From Streptomyces sp. RerS4 (lineage in GTDB: Bacteria > Actinomycetota > Actinomycetes > Streptomycetales > Streptomycetaceae): a stretch of DNA of 64,000 nt. The translations under genes were made by a program, and so were the position numbers. The notes beneath the pieces were generated by a model. The model saw only the letters and a program-made list of their open reading frames with translations. It did no database searches and was not told where the DNA came from. The stretch lies in the NCBI RefSeq assembly GCF_023515955.1, contig NZ_CP097322.1, forward strand, positions 5,008,501 through 5,072,500. Reading direction: 5' to 3'. How positions within the stretch are numbered: the stretch's first letter is position 1; the number at the start of each line of letters is the position of its first letter. Below are positions 35,756 to 43,589 of the stretch, in pieces.

Positions 35756-36388
35756 GTGCCCCGCATGGACACCAAGAAGAGCCTCGCCCCGACCGCCCCC
35801 GAGGCGGACGCCGTCGAGGACGCGTCGACCGCCGTACCCCCCACCGCCGACGAGACCACGGCGACCGACGCCCCGGCCGAGGCCGCCGCGAGCGAGGCGA
35901 CGGACGCGCCGGCCGACGCGACCGACGGGGACGAGGCGACCGACGGGGACGACGACTTCGACGACCTCACCGACGAAGCCCCCGCGCAGGGCTCCGACGT
36001 CGGCTCCGGGGCCGCCGCCATCGTCGCCGCCGGGCTGGGCCTCGTCGCCCTCAGCGGAACCTGGGTGTCCCGCGTCATCGCCGAGCGCCAGACGCTCATC
36101 GGCCAGATCGAGTCCGTCAGCGCGACCACCGCCAAGGAGAAGATCGCCGCCCTGTACGGCGACGCCTGGCACATGACCGCACTGGTCAACGGCGTCGTCG
36201 CCACCGTCGCCCTCCTGATCGCCGCCTTCGTCCTGGCCCGCCCCGCCTTCGGCGCCCCCGGCCGGGTCCTGCCCACCTGGGTCCGGGCCGTCTCCTGGGC
36301 CGGCGTCGCGCTCGGCCTGATCGGTGTCCTGCTGTTCGGCTTCATGTACTTCGACCTCCTCGTTCCCCTCCCGACGGCCGCCGAATAG
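35756..36388 (+). CDS. Acidic N-terminus membrane protein of unknown function
   Basis: A 210-residue protein with two parts. The first 80 residues are highly acidic and Ala/Thr/Asp-rich with short repeats (DATDGDEATDGDDDFDD) and are probably disordered. Then come three hydrophobic segments: about 82-101, 139-163 and 175-203. A short charged loop with KEKIAALYGDAWH lies between the first two. I do not recognise a family. GTG 35756 has AAAGG 9 nt upstream, and ATG 35765 gives a cleaner MDTKKS start but poor spacing. It follows the MMPL gene by 106 nt. Confidence 0.7.
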   Translation: MPRMDTKKSLAPTAPEADAVEDASTAVPPTADETTATDAPAEAAASEATDAPADATDGDEATDGDDDFDDLTDEAPAQGSDVGSGAAAIVAAGLGLVALSGTWVSRVIAERQTLIGQIESVSATTAKEKIAALYGDAWHMTALVNGVVATVALLIAAFVLARPAFGAPGRVLPTWVRAVSWAGVALGLIGVLLFGFMYFDLLVPLPTAAE

Positions 36389-36394
36389 GCACCG

Positions 36395-36443
36395 CCTTAG
36401 GTCGTACCGGCCCGACCGGGGGACCGTAGGCCCCCGCCTAAGG
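36395..36443. promoter_or_regulatory. Nested inverted repeat with DosR/OsdR-like box
   Basis: CCTTAGG (36395-36401) and CCTAAGG (36437-36443) flank a GGGGG-ACCGTAGG-CCCCC near-palindrome (36418-36435). Its core GGGACCGTAGGCCC fits GGGACCnnnGGCCC, the kind of box I associate with DevR/OsdR dormancy and hypoxia regulators in Streptomyces. It lies about 120 nt upstream of the 55-aa gene at 36556. The structure could instead be a terminator for the preceding membrane protein gene. Confidence 0.4.
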
Positions 36444-36555
36444 ACCCCCGGCCCGCGGACATGCGGCATGCGCCCGATGTGGCGGACCCCTCTGGGAAGC
36501 GAATCTTGGATCACACCGAACGAGGTGCCCGAGAAACACCACCAGGGAGTACGAG

Positions 36556-36723
36556 ATGTTCGAGTACGAGATGGCCACCGCCCGCCGCGCCGACCTCATC
36601 CGCGAGGCCGACCGGTACCGGATGGTCCGCGAGGCCCGGAAGGCGCTGCGCGCCTCCGCCCGCCGCCAGGAACCCGAGAGTGCGGTGAGAGGGAACCGCC
36701 TCCGCTTCACCCGGGCCGCGTGA
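36556..36723 (+). CDS. 55-residue basic protein (MFEYEM type)
   Basis: A short gene: ATG 36556, TGA 36721-36723, with AGGGAG 6 nt before the start. The product begins MFEYEMATARRADLIREAD and continues as one Arg/Ala-rich amphipathic helix, ending LRFTRAA. Small proteins beginning MFEYEM occur repeatedly in Streptomyces genomes as I recall, usually as uncharacterised DUFs. The start of the LuxR-type regulator follows 32 nt later, so they could share a transcript. The charge pattern suggests nucleic-acid or protein binding, but nothing proves it. Confidence 0.7.
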   Translation: MFEYEMATARRADLIREADRYRMVREARKALRASARRQEPESAVRGNRLRFTRAA

Positions 36724-36755
36724 CCCGCCCCGCCGCGCACGGCGACTGATCCGAC

Positions 36756-39700
36756 ATGACGAGCACATCGAAATCGAGTGCCGGAGCCCCGGACTCCTGT
36801 GCGATGCTCGGCGGCGTGGAGACCAGATCTGTCAGCCCGGTGTTCGTCGGCCGAGCCGACGAACTGGCCGTACTCCTCGACGCCCTGACCCGCGCGGCGG
36901 ACGGGGAACCGCAGGCCCTGCTCATCGGGGGAGAGGCCGGGGTCGGCAAGACCCGGCTCACCGAGGAGTTCCTGTGCGAGGCCGACCGCCGCGGCGCGGT
37001 CGTCGCCGTCGGAGGCTGTGTGGAGATCGGGGCGGAGGGACTTCCCTTCGCCCCCTTCTCGACCGCCCTGCGCGCCCTGCTCCGCCGCCTCCCCGACCAG
37101 CTCGCGGCAGCCGCGGCCGGCCAGGAGGACGAACTCGCCCGCATCCTCCCCGAACTCGGCGAGACCCCGCGCGGCCCCCACGATGAGGAGAGCACCGCCC
37201 GGCTCTTCGAACTGACGGCCCGGATGCTGGAACGGCTCGCCGCCGACCGCACCGTCGTCCTCGTCCTGGAAGACCTCCACTGGGCGGACACCTCCACCCG
37301 GCACCTGCTCGCCTACCTCCTGCGCACCCTCGGCAGCGGCCGCCTCGTCGTCGTCGCCACCTACCGGGCCGACGACATCCACCGCCGCCACCCGCTGCGC
37401 CCCCTGCTCGCCGAACTCGACCGGCTCCGCACCGTCCGGCGCATCGAACTGTCCCGCTTCAACCGGGCCGAGGTACGCCGCCAACTCGCCGGGATCCTCG
37501 CCTCGCAGCCCGAGGAATCCTTCGTCGACTCCGTCTTCGACCGCTCCGACGGCAACGCCTTCTTCGTCGAGGAACTCGTCGCCTCCCGGGAGAGCGGCTG
37601 CCGCACCGGCCTCACCGAATCCCTGCGCGACCTGCTCCTCGTCCGCGTCGAGGTGCTTCCCGACGCCGCCCAGCGCGTCGTGCGCACCGTCGCCGAGGGC
37701 GGCTCCACCGTCGAGTACCCGCTGCTGCGCGCCGTCGCCCGGCTCGGCGAGGACGAACTGATCGAGGCGCTGCGGGCCGCCGTGGGCGCCAACATCCTCC
37801 TCGCCACCGCGGACGGCGACGGCTACCGCTTCCGCCACTCCCTCGTTCGCGAGGCCGTCAGCGACGACCTGCTGCCGGGCGAGCGCGCCCGCGTCAACCG
37901 CCGCTACGCCGAGGCCATGGAGGAAGACGAGTCCCTCGTCCGCGCAGAGGAGCGGGTCATCCGGCTGGCCAACTACTGGTACGCCGCCAACGACCCCGCC
38001 AAGGCGCTGCCCGCCGTCCTCGCGGCTTCCGTGACCGCCCGCCGCCGGCACGCCTACTCCGAACAGCTGAGCCTGCTGGAACGCGCCCTGGACCTGTGGG
38101 AGAGCGTCCCGGGTGAGGTCCACGCGAGCCTGCGCCCGGTGGACTACACCGAGGCGTACCCGCACTGCGGCCGCGACCCCGAGAGCTCGCTCCACCGCAT
38201 CGACCTGCTGGCCGAGGCCACCGTCGCCGCCCGCTTCGGCGGCGAACGCGAACGCGCCCTCAAACTCACCAAGCTCGCCCTGCGCATGCTGGAAGACGAC
38301 GGCGGAGGCCCGCTGCGCGCCGCCTGGTTCTGGATCGAACGCTCCCGCCTGGTCGCCGGCCTCGGCCGCGGCGACGGCTGGACGGAGATCGCCACCGCGC
38401 AGGACCTGGTCAAGGGACTGCCCCCGTCCGAGGTGCACGCCGACGTCCTCGTCCGCGCGGCCGGCTGGGGCATGCTCCACCAGCCGGGCCCCGACAACAT
38501 GGCCGCCGCCCAACGCGCCGTCGAGTACGCGCGGATGGTCGGCGCGGAGGAGACCGAACTCAACGCCCGGATCACCGTGGCCAGTCTGCTCACGGACGTC
38601 GGCGACCCGGAGGGCGGCCTGACCGAATTCCACGCCGTGATCGCACGGGCGGCCGAACTCGGACTCGTCGTGATAGCGGGACGCGCTCACATCAACCTCA
38701 GCTCTCAACTCGAAGCATTGGGCCGGTCCCAAGAAGCCGTGGAAGCGGCCGAACAAGGGGTCGAACTCATCGGCAGGGCCCGACTGCTGGACACCGAGGC
38801 CTGGGTCCGCGGCAACCTGGCCGAGAGCCTCTACAGCCTCGGCCGCTGGGACGAGGCGGCCGAGGCGGCCCGACGCACCCTGCACGTCGGCCAGAGCGCC
38901 GCGACCCGGGGCGCCGGCGCCGCCCGCCTGGCCTACCTGGCCCTGGCCCGCGGCGAACTCACCGAGGCCGCCCAGCAACTCGCCGCCGCCCACGCCCACT
39001 TCGGCGACCACGACAGCCAGCCCCAGCACCGGCTGCCGCTGTACCGCCTCGCCATCGGCGTCGCCGAGGGAGAGGGCCGCATCGCCGACGTCCGCGCCGA
39101 GACCGCCGACGCCATCGCCTACGGCTTCGCCCTCGGCCAACACCGCTACGCGTGGCCCCTGCTGCTGGCCTCCGCCTCGGCCGAGGCCGACGCCCGGGGC
39201 CTGCCCACCGCCGACGCCGGCCGCGCCGCCGCCCTGGAGGCACTGCGCACCGCCGCCCGCACCCTGGCGACCCCGGTCCCGGTGTGGACGGCCCACGCCG
39301 AGTACCTACGGGCCGAACTGCTCCGCGCCGAGGCCCGCGACACCATCGCCGACTGGACCGCCGTCGAGGCGGCCGTCCGCCCCCTGGACCGCCCCTACCT
39401 GCTGGCGCGGGCCCGCCACCGGCTGGCAGAGGCCATGCTCGCCGGCGGCGGCGACCGCGAAGCGGCGGCGCACCTGCTCCGAGACGCCCACGCCACCGCC
39501 GACCGGCTCGGCTCCCGCCGGTTGGGCGAGGACCTGGCACTCCTCGCCCAACGCGCCCGGCTCCCGCTGCTCCCCGACGCCGACCGCCCGACCGCGCCCG
39601 TGCCGGAATCGGACCCGGCCGAGGCCCTGGGCCTGACCGGTCGCGAGCGGGAGGTCCTGTGCCTGGTCGCGGCGGGCAGCACCAACCGTCAGATCGCGGA

Positions 39701-39899
39701 GGAACTCTTCATCTCCCCGAAGACGGCCAGCGTCCACGTTTCGAACATCCTGGCCAAGCTGGGTGTCGCCGGCCGCGGCGAGGCGGCCGCCCTCGCCCAC
39801 CGCCTGCGCCTGTTCACCCCCCTCGGCCCACAGCCCCCCGCCTCCGCCGGAAGCCGGCAGCCGACCCGAGACCGGGGCGCCCAGGCAGTGCCGTCCTAG
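36756..39899 (+). CDS. Large ATP-binding LuxR-family regulator (LAL type)
   Basis: A 1047-residue cytosolic regulator. The N-terminal AAA/NB-ARC-like ATPase has Walker A GGEAGVGKTR (about 68-77) and Walker B VVLVLEDLHWAD. A long middle part of TPR-like helical repeats follows. The C-terminal LuxR HTH is LTGREREVLCLVAAGSTNRQIAEEL with ISPKTASVHVSNILAKLGV. LAL proteins sense a small molecule and activate nearby catabolic or secondary-metabolism genes. The start is uncertain: ATG 36756 has no good ribosome site, and ATG 36804 or GTG 36816 would also keep the whole ATPase. The convergent sugar dehydrogenase gene lies 42 nt away. Confidence 0.87.
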   Translation: MTSTSKSSAGAPDSCAMLGGVETRSVSPVFVGRADELAVLLDALTRAADGEPQALLIGGEAGVGKTRLTEEFLCEADRRGAVVAVGGCVEIGAEGLPFAPFSTALRALLRRLPDQLAAAAAGQEDELARILPELGETPRGPHDEESTARLFELTARMLERLAADRTVVLVLEDLHWADTSTRHLLAYLLRTLGSGRLVVVATYRADDIHRRHPLRPLLAELDRLRTVRRIELSRFNRAEVRRQLAGILASQPEESFVDSVFDRSDGNAFFVEELVASRESGCRTGLTESLRDLLLVRVEVLPDAAQRVVRTVAEGGSTVEYPLLRAVARLGEDELIEALRAAVGANILLATADGDGYRFRHSLVREAVSDDLLPGERARVNRRYAEAMEEDESLVRAEERVIRLANYWYAANDPAKALPAVLAASVTARRRHAYSEQLSLLERALDLWESVPGEVHASLRPVDYTEAYPHCGRDPESSLHRIDLLAEATVAARFGGERERALKLTKLALRMLEDDGGGPLRAAWFWIERSRLVAGLGRGDGWTEIATAQDLVKGLPPSEVHADVLVRAAGWGMLHQPGPDNMAAAQRAVEYARMVGAEETELNARITVASLLTDVGDPEGGLTEFHAVIARAAELGLVVIAGRAHINLSSQLEALGRSQEAVEAAEQGVELIGRARLLDTEAWVRGNLAESLYSLGRWDEAAEAARRTLHVGQSAATRGAGAARLAYLALARGELTEAAQQLAAAHAHFGDHDSQPQHRLPLYRLAIGVAEGEGRIADVRAETADAIAYGFALGQHRYAWPLLLASASAEADARGLPTADAGRAAALEALRTAARTLATPVPVWTAHAEYLRAELLRAEARDTIADWTAVEAAVRPLDRPYLLARARHRLAEAMLAGGGDREAAAHLLRDAHATADRLGSRRLGEDLALLAQRARLPLLPDADRPTAPVPESDPAEALGLTGREREVLCLVAAGSTNRQIAEELFISPKTASVHVSNILAKLGVAGRGEAAALAHRLRLFTPLGPQPPASAGSRQPTRDRGAQAVPS

Positions 39900-39941
39900 G
39901 GGCGCGCCTCACGGGGGCATGGCCCGTCACCGCTCGCCCGG

Positions 39942-41180
39942 TCAGCGCACGGTCAAGGTCAGGATCCTGTCGTCGCCCTCCTGCGGCGATCCGCGCCCGT
40001 CCGTCTCGCTCGTGACCAGCAGCATCCGGTCGCCGTCGAGCGGCACCACCGTGCGCAGCCGCCCGTACCTGCCCTCCAGGAAGGCCTCCGGCTCCGCCAC
40101 CGGCGCCGTCCCGTTCAGCGGCACCCGCCACAGGCGCTCGCCCTTCAGGCCGGCCAGCCAGATCGACCCCTGGGCCCAGGCGATCCCGCTCGGCGAGGCC
40201 TCGTCCGGCTTCCAGACGGCGACCGGATCACGGAAACCGGCTCTGCCGCCCTTCCCCTCCACCTCGGGCCAGCCGTAGTTGCCGCCGGGCTCGATGACGT
40301 TGAGCTCGTCCCACGTGTTCTGTCCGAACTCCGCCGCCCACAGGCGCTTGTCCTTGTCCCAGGCCAGCCCCTGCACATTGCGGTGCCCGATCGAGTAGAC
40401 GACGGAATCCGCCTCCGGATTGCCGTGCACCGGCCGGCCGTCCGGGGTCATCCGCAGGATCTTCCCGCCCAGGGACTTCGGATCCTGCGCCAGCCCCTTG
40501 TCACCGGTCTCGCCCGTCCCGACGTAGAGCATCTTGTCCGGGCCGAAGGCGATCCGGCCGCCGTTGTGGATGAATCCCTTGGGGATGCCCCGCAACACCG
40601 TGTCCGGGGCGCCCAGTTGCTGCCCGGGAGCCCGCTGTTCGTCATAGCGCAGGCGGGCGACGCGGTTGTCGGACTCGGTCGTGAAGTACACGTACACGAG
40701 GCGGTCCGAGGCGAAGTTCGGCGAGAGCGCCAGGCCGAGCAGCCCGCCCTCCCCGCCCGGCGCCACCCCGGGCACCCTGCCGATCTGCGTGACCGCCCCG
40801 GAGCCCGCCGCGATCCGGCTGACGGTGCCCTTGTCTCGCGAGGCGACCAGCAGGTCCCCTCCGGGCAGCGGCGCCACTCCCCACGGGGACTCCAGCCCCT
40901 TGGCGACCTCCCCGGCCACCGTCACCGACCCCTTGGCGGGCGGCGCCGGCGCCCGCGCGGCACCCGCCGTTCCCGACGCGGCCGGGGACGCCGCCCCGGG
41001 AGGGGGTGAACCCGGCGGGGAACCGCTCGGCCCCGCCCCGGCGCCGCCGGCCGAGCACCCCGTCACCAGCAGGGCGAAGCACCCCGCCACCGCGAGCACC
41101 GCCGGACCGCCCCGGCGCCCCGCGCGCCAAGCCCCGTACCGCTCTCCGTACCGCTCCGCGTACCGCTCTCCGTACCGCAT
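39942..41180 (-). CDS. PQQ-type sugar (sorbosone/glucose) dehydrogenase lipoprotein
   Basis: An exported lipoprotein of 412 residues. A repetitive arginine/tyrosine-rich start (MRYGERYAERYGERYG) precedes a hydrophobic core and the lipobox LVTGC (Cys 42), then a Gly/Ser/Pro/Ala linker. The domain is a six-bladed beta-propeller of the glucose/sorbosone dehydrogenase family: LESPWGVAPLPGGDLLVASRDKG, GGEGGLLGLALSPNF, HNGGRIAFGPDKMLYVGTGE, GHRNVQGLAWD and EFGQNTWDELNVIEPGGNYGWP. It is expected to oxidise sugars or aldehydes outside the membrane with PQQ or another cofactor. The substrate is unknown. Confidence 0.88.
   Translation of the reverse strand: MRYGERYAERYGERYGAWRAGRRGGPAVLAVAGCFALLVTGCSAGGAGAGPSGSPPGSPPPGAASPAASGTAGAARAPAPPAKGSVTVAGEVAKGLESPWGVAPLPGGDLLVASRDKGTVSRIAAGSGAVTQIGRVPGVAPGGEGGLLGLALSPNFASDRLVYVYFTTESDNRVARLRYDEQRAPGQQLGAPDTVLRGIPKGFIHNGGRIAFGPDKMLYVGTGETGDKGLAQDPKSLGGKILRMTPDGRPVHGNPEADSVVYSIGHRNVQGLAWDKDKRLWAAEFGQNTWDELNVIEPGGNYGWPEVEGKGGRAGFRDPVAVWKPDEASPSGIAWAQGSIWLAGLKGERLWRVPLNGTAPVAEPEAFLEGRYGRLRTVVPLDGDRMLLVTSETDGRGSPQEGDDRILTLTVR
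41135..41178 (-). repeat. 12-nt tandem repeat encoding RYGE units
   Basis: Nearly four copies of CGTACCGCTCTC (one unit reads CGTACCGCTCCG) lie exactly at the 5' end of the sugar dehydrogenase gene. On the coding strand they encode RYGE/RYAE repeats before the signal-peptide core. Unit number may vary between strains by slippage without frameshift. Confidence 0.8.
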
Positions 41181-41288
41181 CTCCGTGCTCCCCCGTCCGA
41201 TCCTCCGATGTCCCTTCCACCCGACTCAACACTTCGGGCCCTCCACCAAGTTCCACCGCTCGTACACCCGATCGAGTGGTTGTCGCTC

Positions 41289-42296
41289 TCAGTCCCAGGC
41301 TCCCACCGCCGGCGGGAGCCCCGCTATCTCCGCCAGATCCGCCCCCGAGAGCCGCACCTCCGCCGCCCGCGCGTTCTCCTCCGCCCAGCCGGCCCGCTCC
41401 GCCCCCGGAACCGGCACCACGTGCGGCCCCTGCGCCAGGACCCACGCCAGCGCCACCTGCGCCGCCGTGACCTGCGGCCCGTGCCGCCGCGCCACCCGCC
41501 GAAGCCCCGCCACCAGCACCTGGTTCGAGGCCATCGCGTCCGCCGTGAACCTCGGGTGCCGCGCCCGCACGTCGGCCTCCTCGAACCCCTGCCCCGGCGT
41601 CAGCGTCCCGGTCAGGAACCCGCTCCCCAGCGGCATCGCCGCCAACATCCCCACCCCCCGCGCCGCGCACCAGGGCAGCAACTGCCACGCCGCCTCCGGT
41701 GACCACACCGACAGCTCGGCCTGCACCGCCGTCACCGGGAACACCTGCTGCACCCGCTCCAGCTGCCGCAGCGTCGACCGGTACGCCCGGTCCCCCCGCC
41801 GCCCCGCCCCCGGCCCGGCCCCCGCGCCCAGCGCGCAGAACCCGAGGGCCCGCACCTTCCCCGCCCCCACCAGCTCCGCCATGGCCCCCCAGGTCTCCTC
41901 CACCGGCACCTCCGGATCGACCCGGTGCAACTGGTACAGGTCGATCACGTCGGTCCGCAGCCGCCGCAGCGAGGCGTCACAGGCCCGCCGTACGTACCCC
42001 GGCCGCCCGTCGGCCACCACGTGCTGCTCACCCGCCCGCAGCCCCACCTTGGCGGAGACGAAGGCCTCGGCCCGCCGCTCCCGGAGCACCCGCCCCACCA
42101 CCAGCTCGTTGGTGAACGGGCCGTACAGGTCGGCCGTGTCCAGCAGGTTCGCCCCCAGGTCCAGCGCCCGGTGCACGGTACGCAGCGACTCCTCGCCGCG
42201 CCGGCGGGACGGTGCGTAGGCCCAGCTCATCGGCATGCAGCCGAGCCCGATGGCCCCCACCGTCAGCGGTCCCGCCCCGATCGACCTGCGCTCCAC
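41289..42296 (-). CDS. Aldo/keto reductase
   Basis: A 335-residue NADPH-dependent AKR barrel enzyme. The catalytic tetrad is visible: Asp and Tyr in LLDTADLYGPF, Lys in VSAKVG, and His in DLYQLHRVD. The C-terminal VVPVPGAERAGWAEENARAAEV is the cofactor-phosphate region. The middle carries a Gly/Ala-rich insertion (CALGAGAGPGAGRRGD). It is divergent from the hydroxyacid dehydrogenase gene across 73 nt and follows the lipoprotein gene's promoter region on the same strand. The substrate is unknown. Confidence 0.88.
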   Translation of the reverse strand: MERRSIGAGPLTVGAIGLGCMPMSWAYAPSRRRGEESLRTVHRALDLGANLLDTADLYGPFTNELVVGRVLRERRAEAFVSAKVGLRAGEQHVVADGRPGYVRRACDASLRRLRTDVIDLYQLHRVDPEVPVEETWGAMAELVGAGKVRALGFCALGAGAGPGAGRRGDRAYRSTLRQLERVQQVFPVTAVQAELSVWSPEAAWQLLPWCAARGVGMLAAMPLGSGFLTGTLTPGQGFEEADVRARHPRFTADAMASNQVLVAGLRRVARRHGPQVTAAQVALAWVLAQGPHVVPVPGAERAGWAEENARAAEVRLSGADLAEIAGLPPAVGAWD

Positions 42297-42369
42297 CCCT
42301 GCGTCCCCCTCCCGGTCCGGCCCTCAAACTAACGGCTTGATCCAGTTCCCTTCGCATAGCCTCGTGATC

Positions 42370-43317
42370 ATGACCGTAACGACCGGGGACGTCTGGCTCC
42401 CCTTCCCCGCGGGCGAGATCGACGGTCTCCCCGATTCCTTCCGCTACCGGCAGTGGGACGGCGAGGACGCCTTCCCGGCCGACCCGGCCGACTGCGTCTT
42501 CTACGTCACGCCGTACATGAAGTCCCAGGCCGTGACCGTTCGCCCGCTCCCGCGGATGCCGGCCCTCCAGGTCGTCCAGACCCTCACCGCGGGCATCGAC
42601 CACGTCCTGGCCGGCCTCGCCGACCTGCGCCCCGGCGTCCGCCTGTGCAACGCCCGGGGCGTCCACGAGGCCAGCACCGCCGAACTCGCCCTCACCCTGA
42701 TCCTCGCCTCGCTGCGCGGCATCCCGCGCATGGTGCGCGGCCAGGACCGCGAGGAGTGGCACGGCGGCTTCTACGAGGCCCTCGCCGACCGGTCCGTCCT
42801 GATCGTCGGCTACGGATCGATCGGCGCGGCGGTCGAGGACCGCCTCGCCCCCTTCGAGTGCGCACGGATCACCCGCGTCGCACGCTCGGCGCGCACCGCC
42901 CCCCACGGCCCCGTGCACGCCCTGGCCGACCTGCCCGCACTCCTCCCGGACGCGGACGTGGTGATCCTGTGCACCCCGCTGACCGAGGACACCCGGGGTC
43001 TGGCCGGATCCGACTTCCTCGGACGGATGAAGGACGGCGCCCTGTTGGTGAACGTCGCGCGCGGCCCCGTCGTCGACACCGCCGCCCTGCTCGCGGAGTT
43101 GGAGTCCGGCCGGCTGCACGCCGCACTGGACGTCACGGACCCGGAACCGCTGCCCGTCGGCCATCCCCTCTGGCATGCTCCGAATGTCTTGATCACCCCT
43201 CATGTGGGTGGCAGCAGTTCCGCGTTCGAGCCACGGGCGAAGCGTCTCGTGGCCCGCCAACTCGCCCGGTTCGCCGCTGGGCAACCGGTGGACAACACCG
43301 TGCTGATCACCGGCTGA
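42370..43317 (+). CDS. D-isomer-specific 2-hydroxyacid dehydrogenase
   Basis: A 315-residue NAD(P)-dependent dehydrogenase. It has the Rossmann motif VLIVGYGSIGAAVEDRL, the catalytic Arg in NVARGPVVDTAALL, the Glu region in LDVTDPEPLP and the catalytic His in ITPHVGGSS. The N-terminal domain is compact, as in the glyoxylate/phosphonate reductase branch. ATG 42370 is used; GTG 42364 is also in frame and neither has a strong ribosome site. The physiological 2-oxoacid is unknown. It precedes the c-di-GMP gene by about 270 nt on the same strand. Confidence 0.87.
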   Translation: MTVTTGDVWLPFPAGEIDGLPDSFRYRQWDGEDAFPADPADCVFYVTPYMKSQAVTVRPLPRMPALQVVQTLTAGIDHVLAGLADLRPGVRLCNARGVHEASTAELALTLILASLRGIPRMVRGQDREEWHGGFYEALADRSVLIVGYGSIGAAVEDRLAPFECARITRVARSARTAPHGPVHALADLPALLPDADVVILCTPLTEDTRGLAGSDFLGRMKDGALLVNVARGPVVDTAALLAELESGRLHAALDVTDPEPLPVGHPLWHAPNVLITPHVGGSSSAFEPRAKRLVARQLARFAAGQPVDNTVLITG

Positions 43318-43589
43318 GACGGGGGCGCACACGGTGCGCGACGGCGTATGAGCGGGCGGTGGCCGCGCCCCCTTGCGTGGTGACGGAGCGTAGAGATGCT
43401 ATGTCGCTGAGTGACGAAAGTGGTGTATCGTCCGGAACAAGGGGCTGCGCCACGTACGTCTGGCGCTGGGGTGATCGGACACTTTGGGGGGCGACGGGCG
43501 ATGCACGGCCAATGGACGAAGGACCCGCAGCGGCAAAGCCGCCGAAGGCGACGATGGGGTGCGCCGAAACGAGCCGGCGAGGGGGACGG

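Noticed and set aside
32809..36345. An 1178-codon open frame on the minus strand opposite the MMPL transporter
   Set aside because: It is the antisense shadow of the MMPL and membrane-protein genes. The translation is low-complexity Gly/Asp/Arg/Val with no family motifs, while the plus strand has clear transporter motifs.
28551..36443. Accessory-looking stretch considered as a siderophore biosynthetic cluster or genomic island
   Set aside because: Apart from the acylase/acyltransferase pair there is no synthetase, oxygenase or transporter specific to siderophores, no tRNA border, no integrase and no drop in GC.
42453..43589. Extension of the GGDEF protein through the hydroxyacid dehydrogenase gene
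   Set aside because: The upstream part is a shadow of the dehydrogenase. Only starts after 43400 are plausible and GTG 43590 has the best ribosome site.
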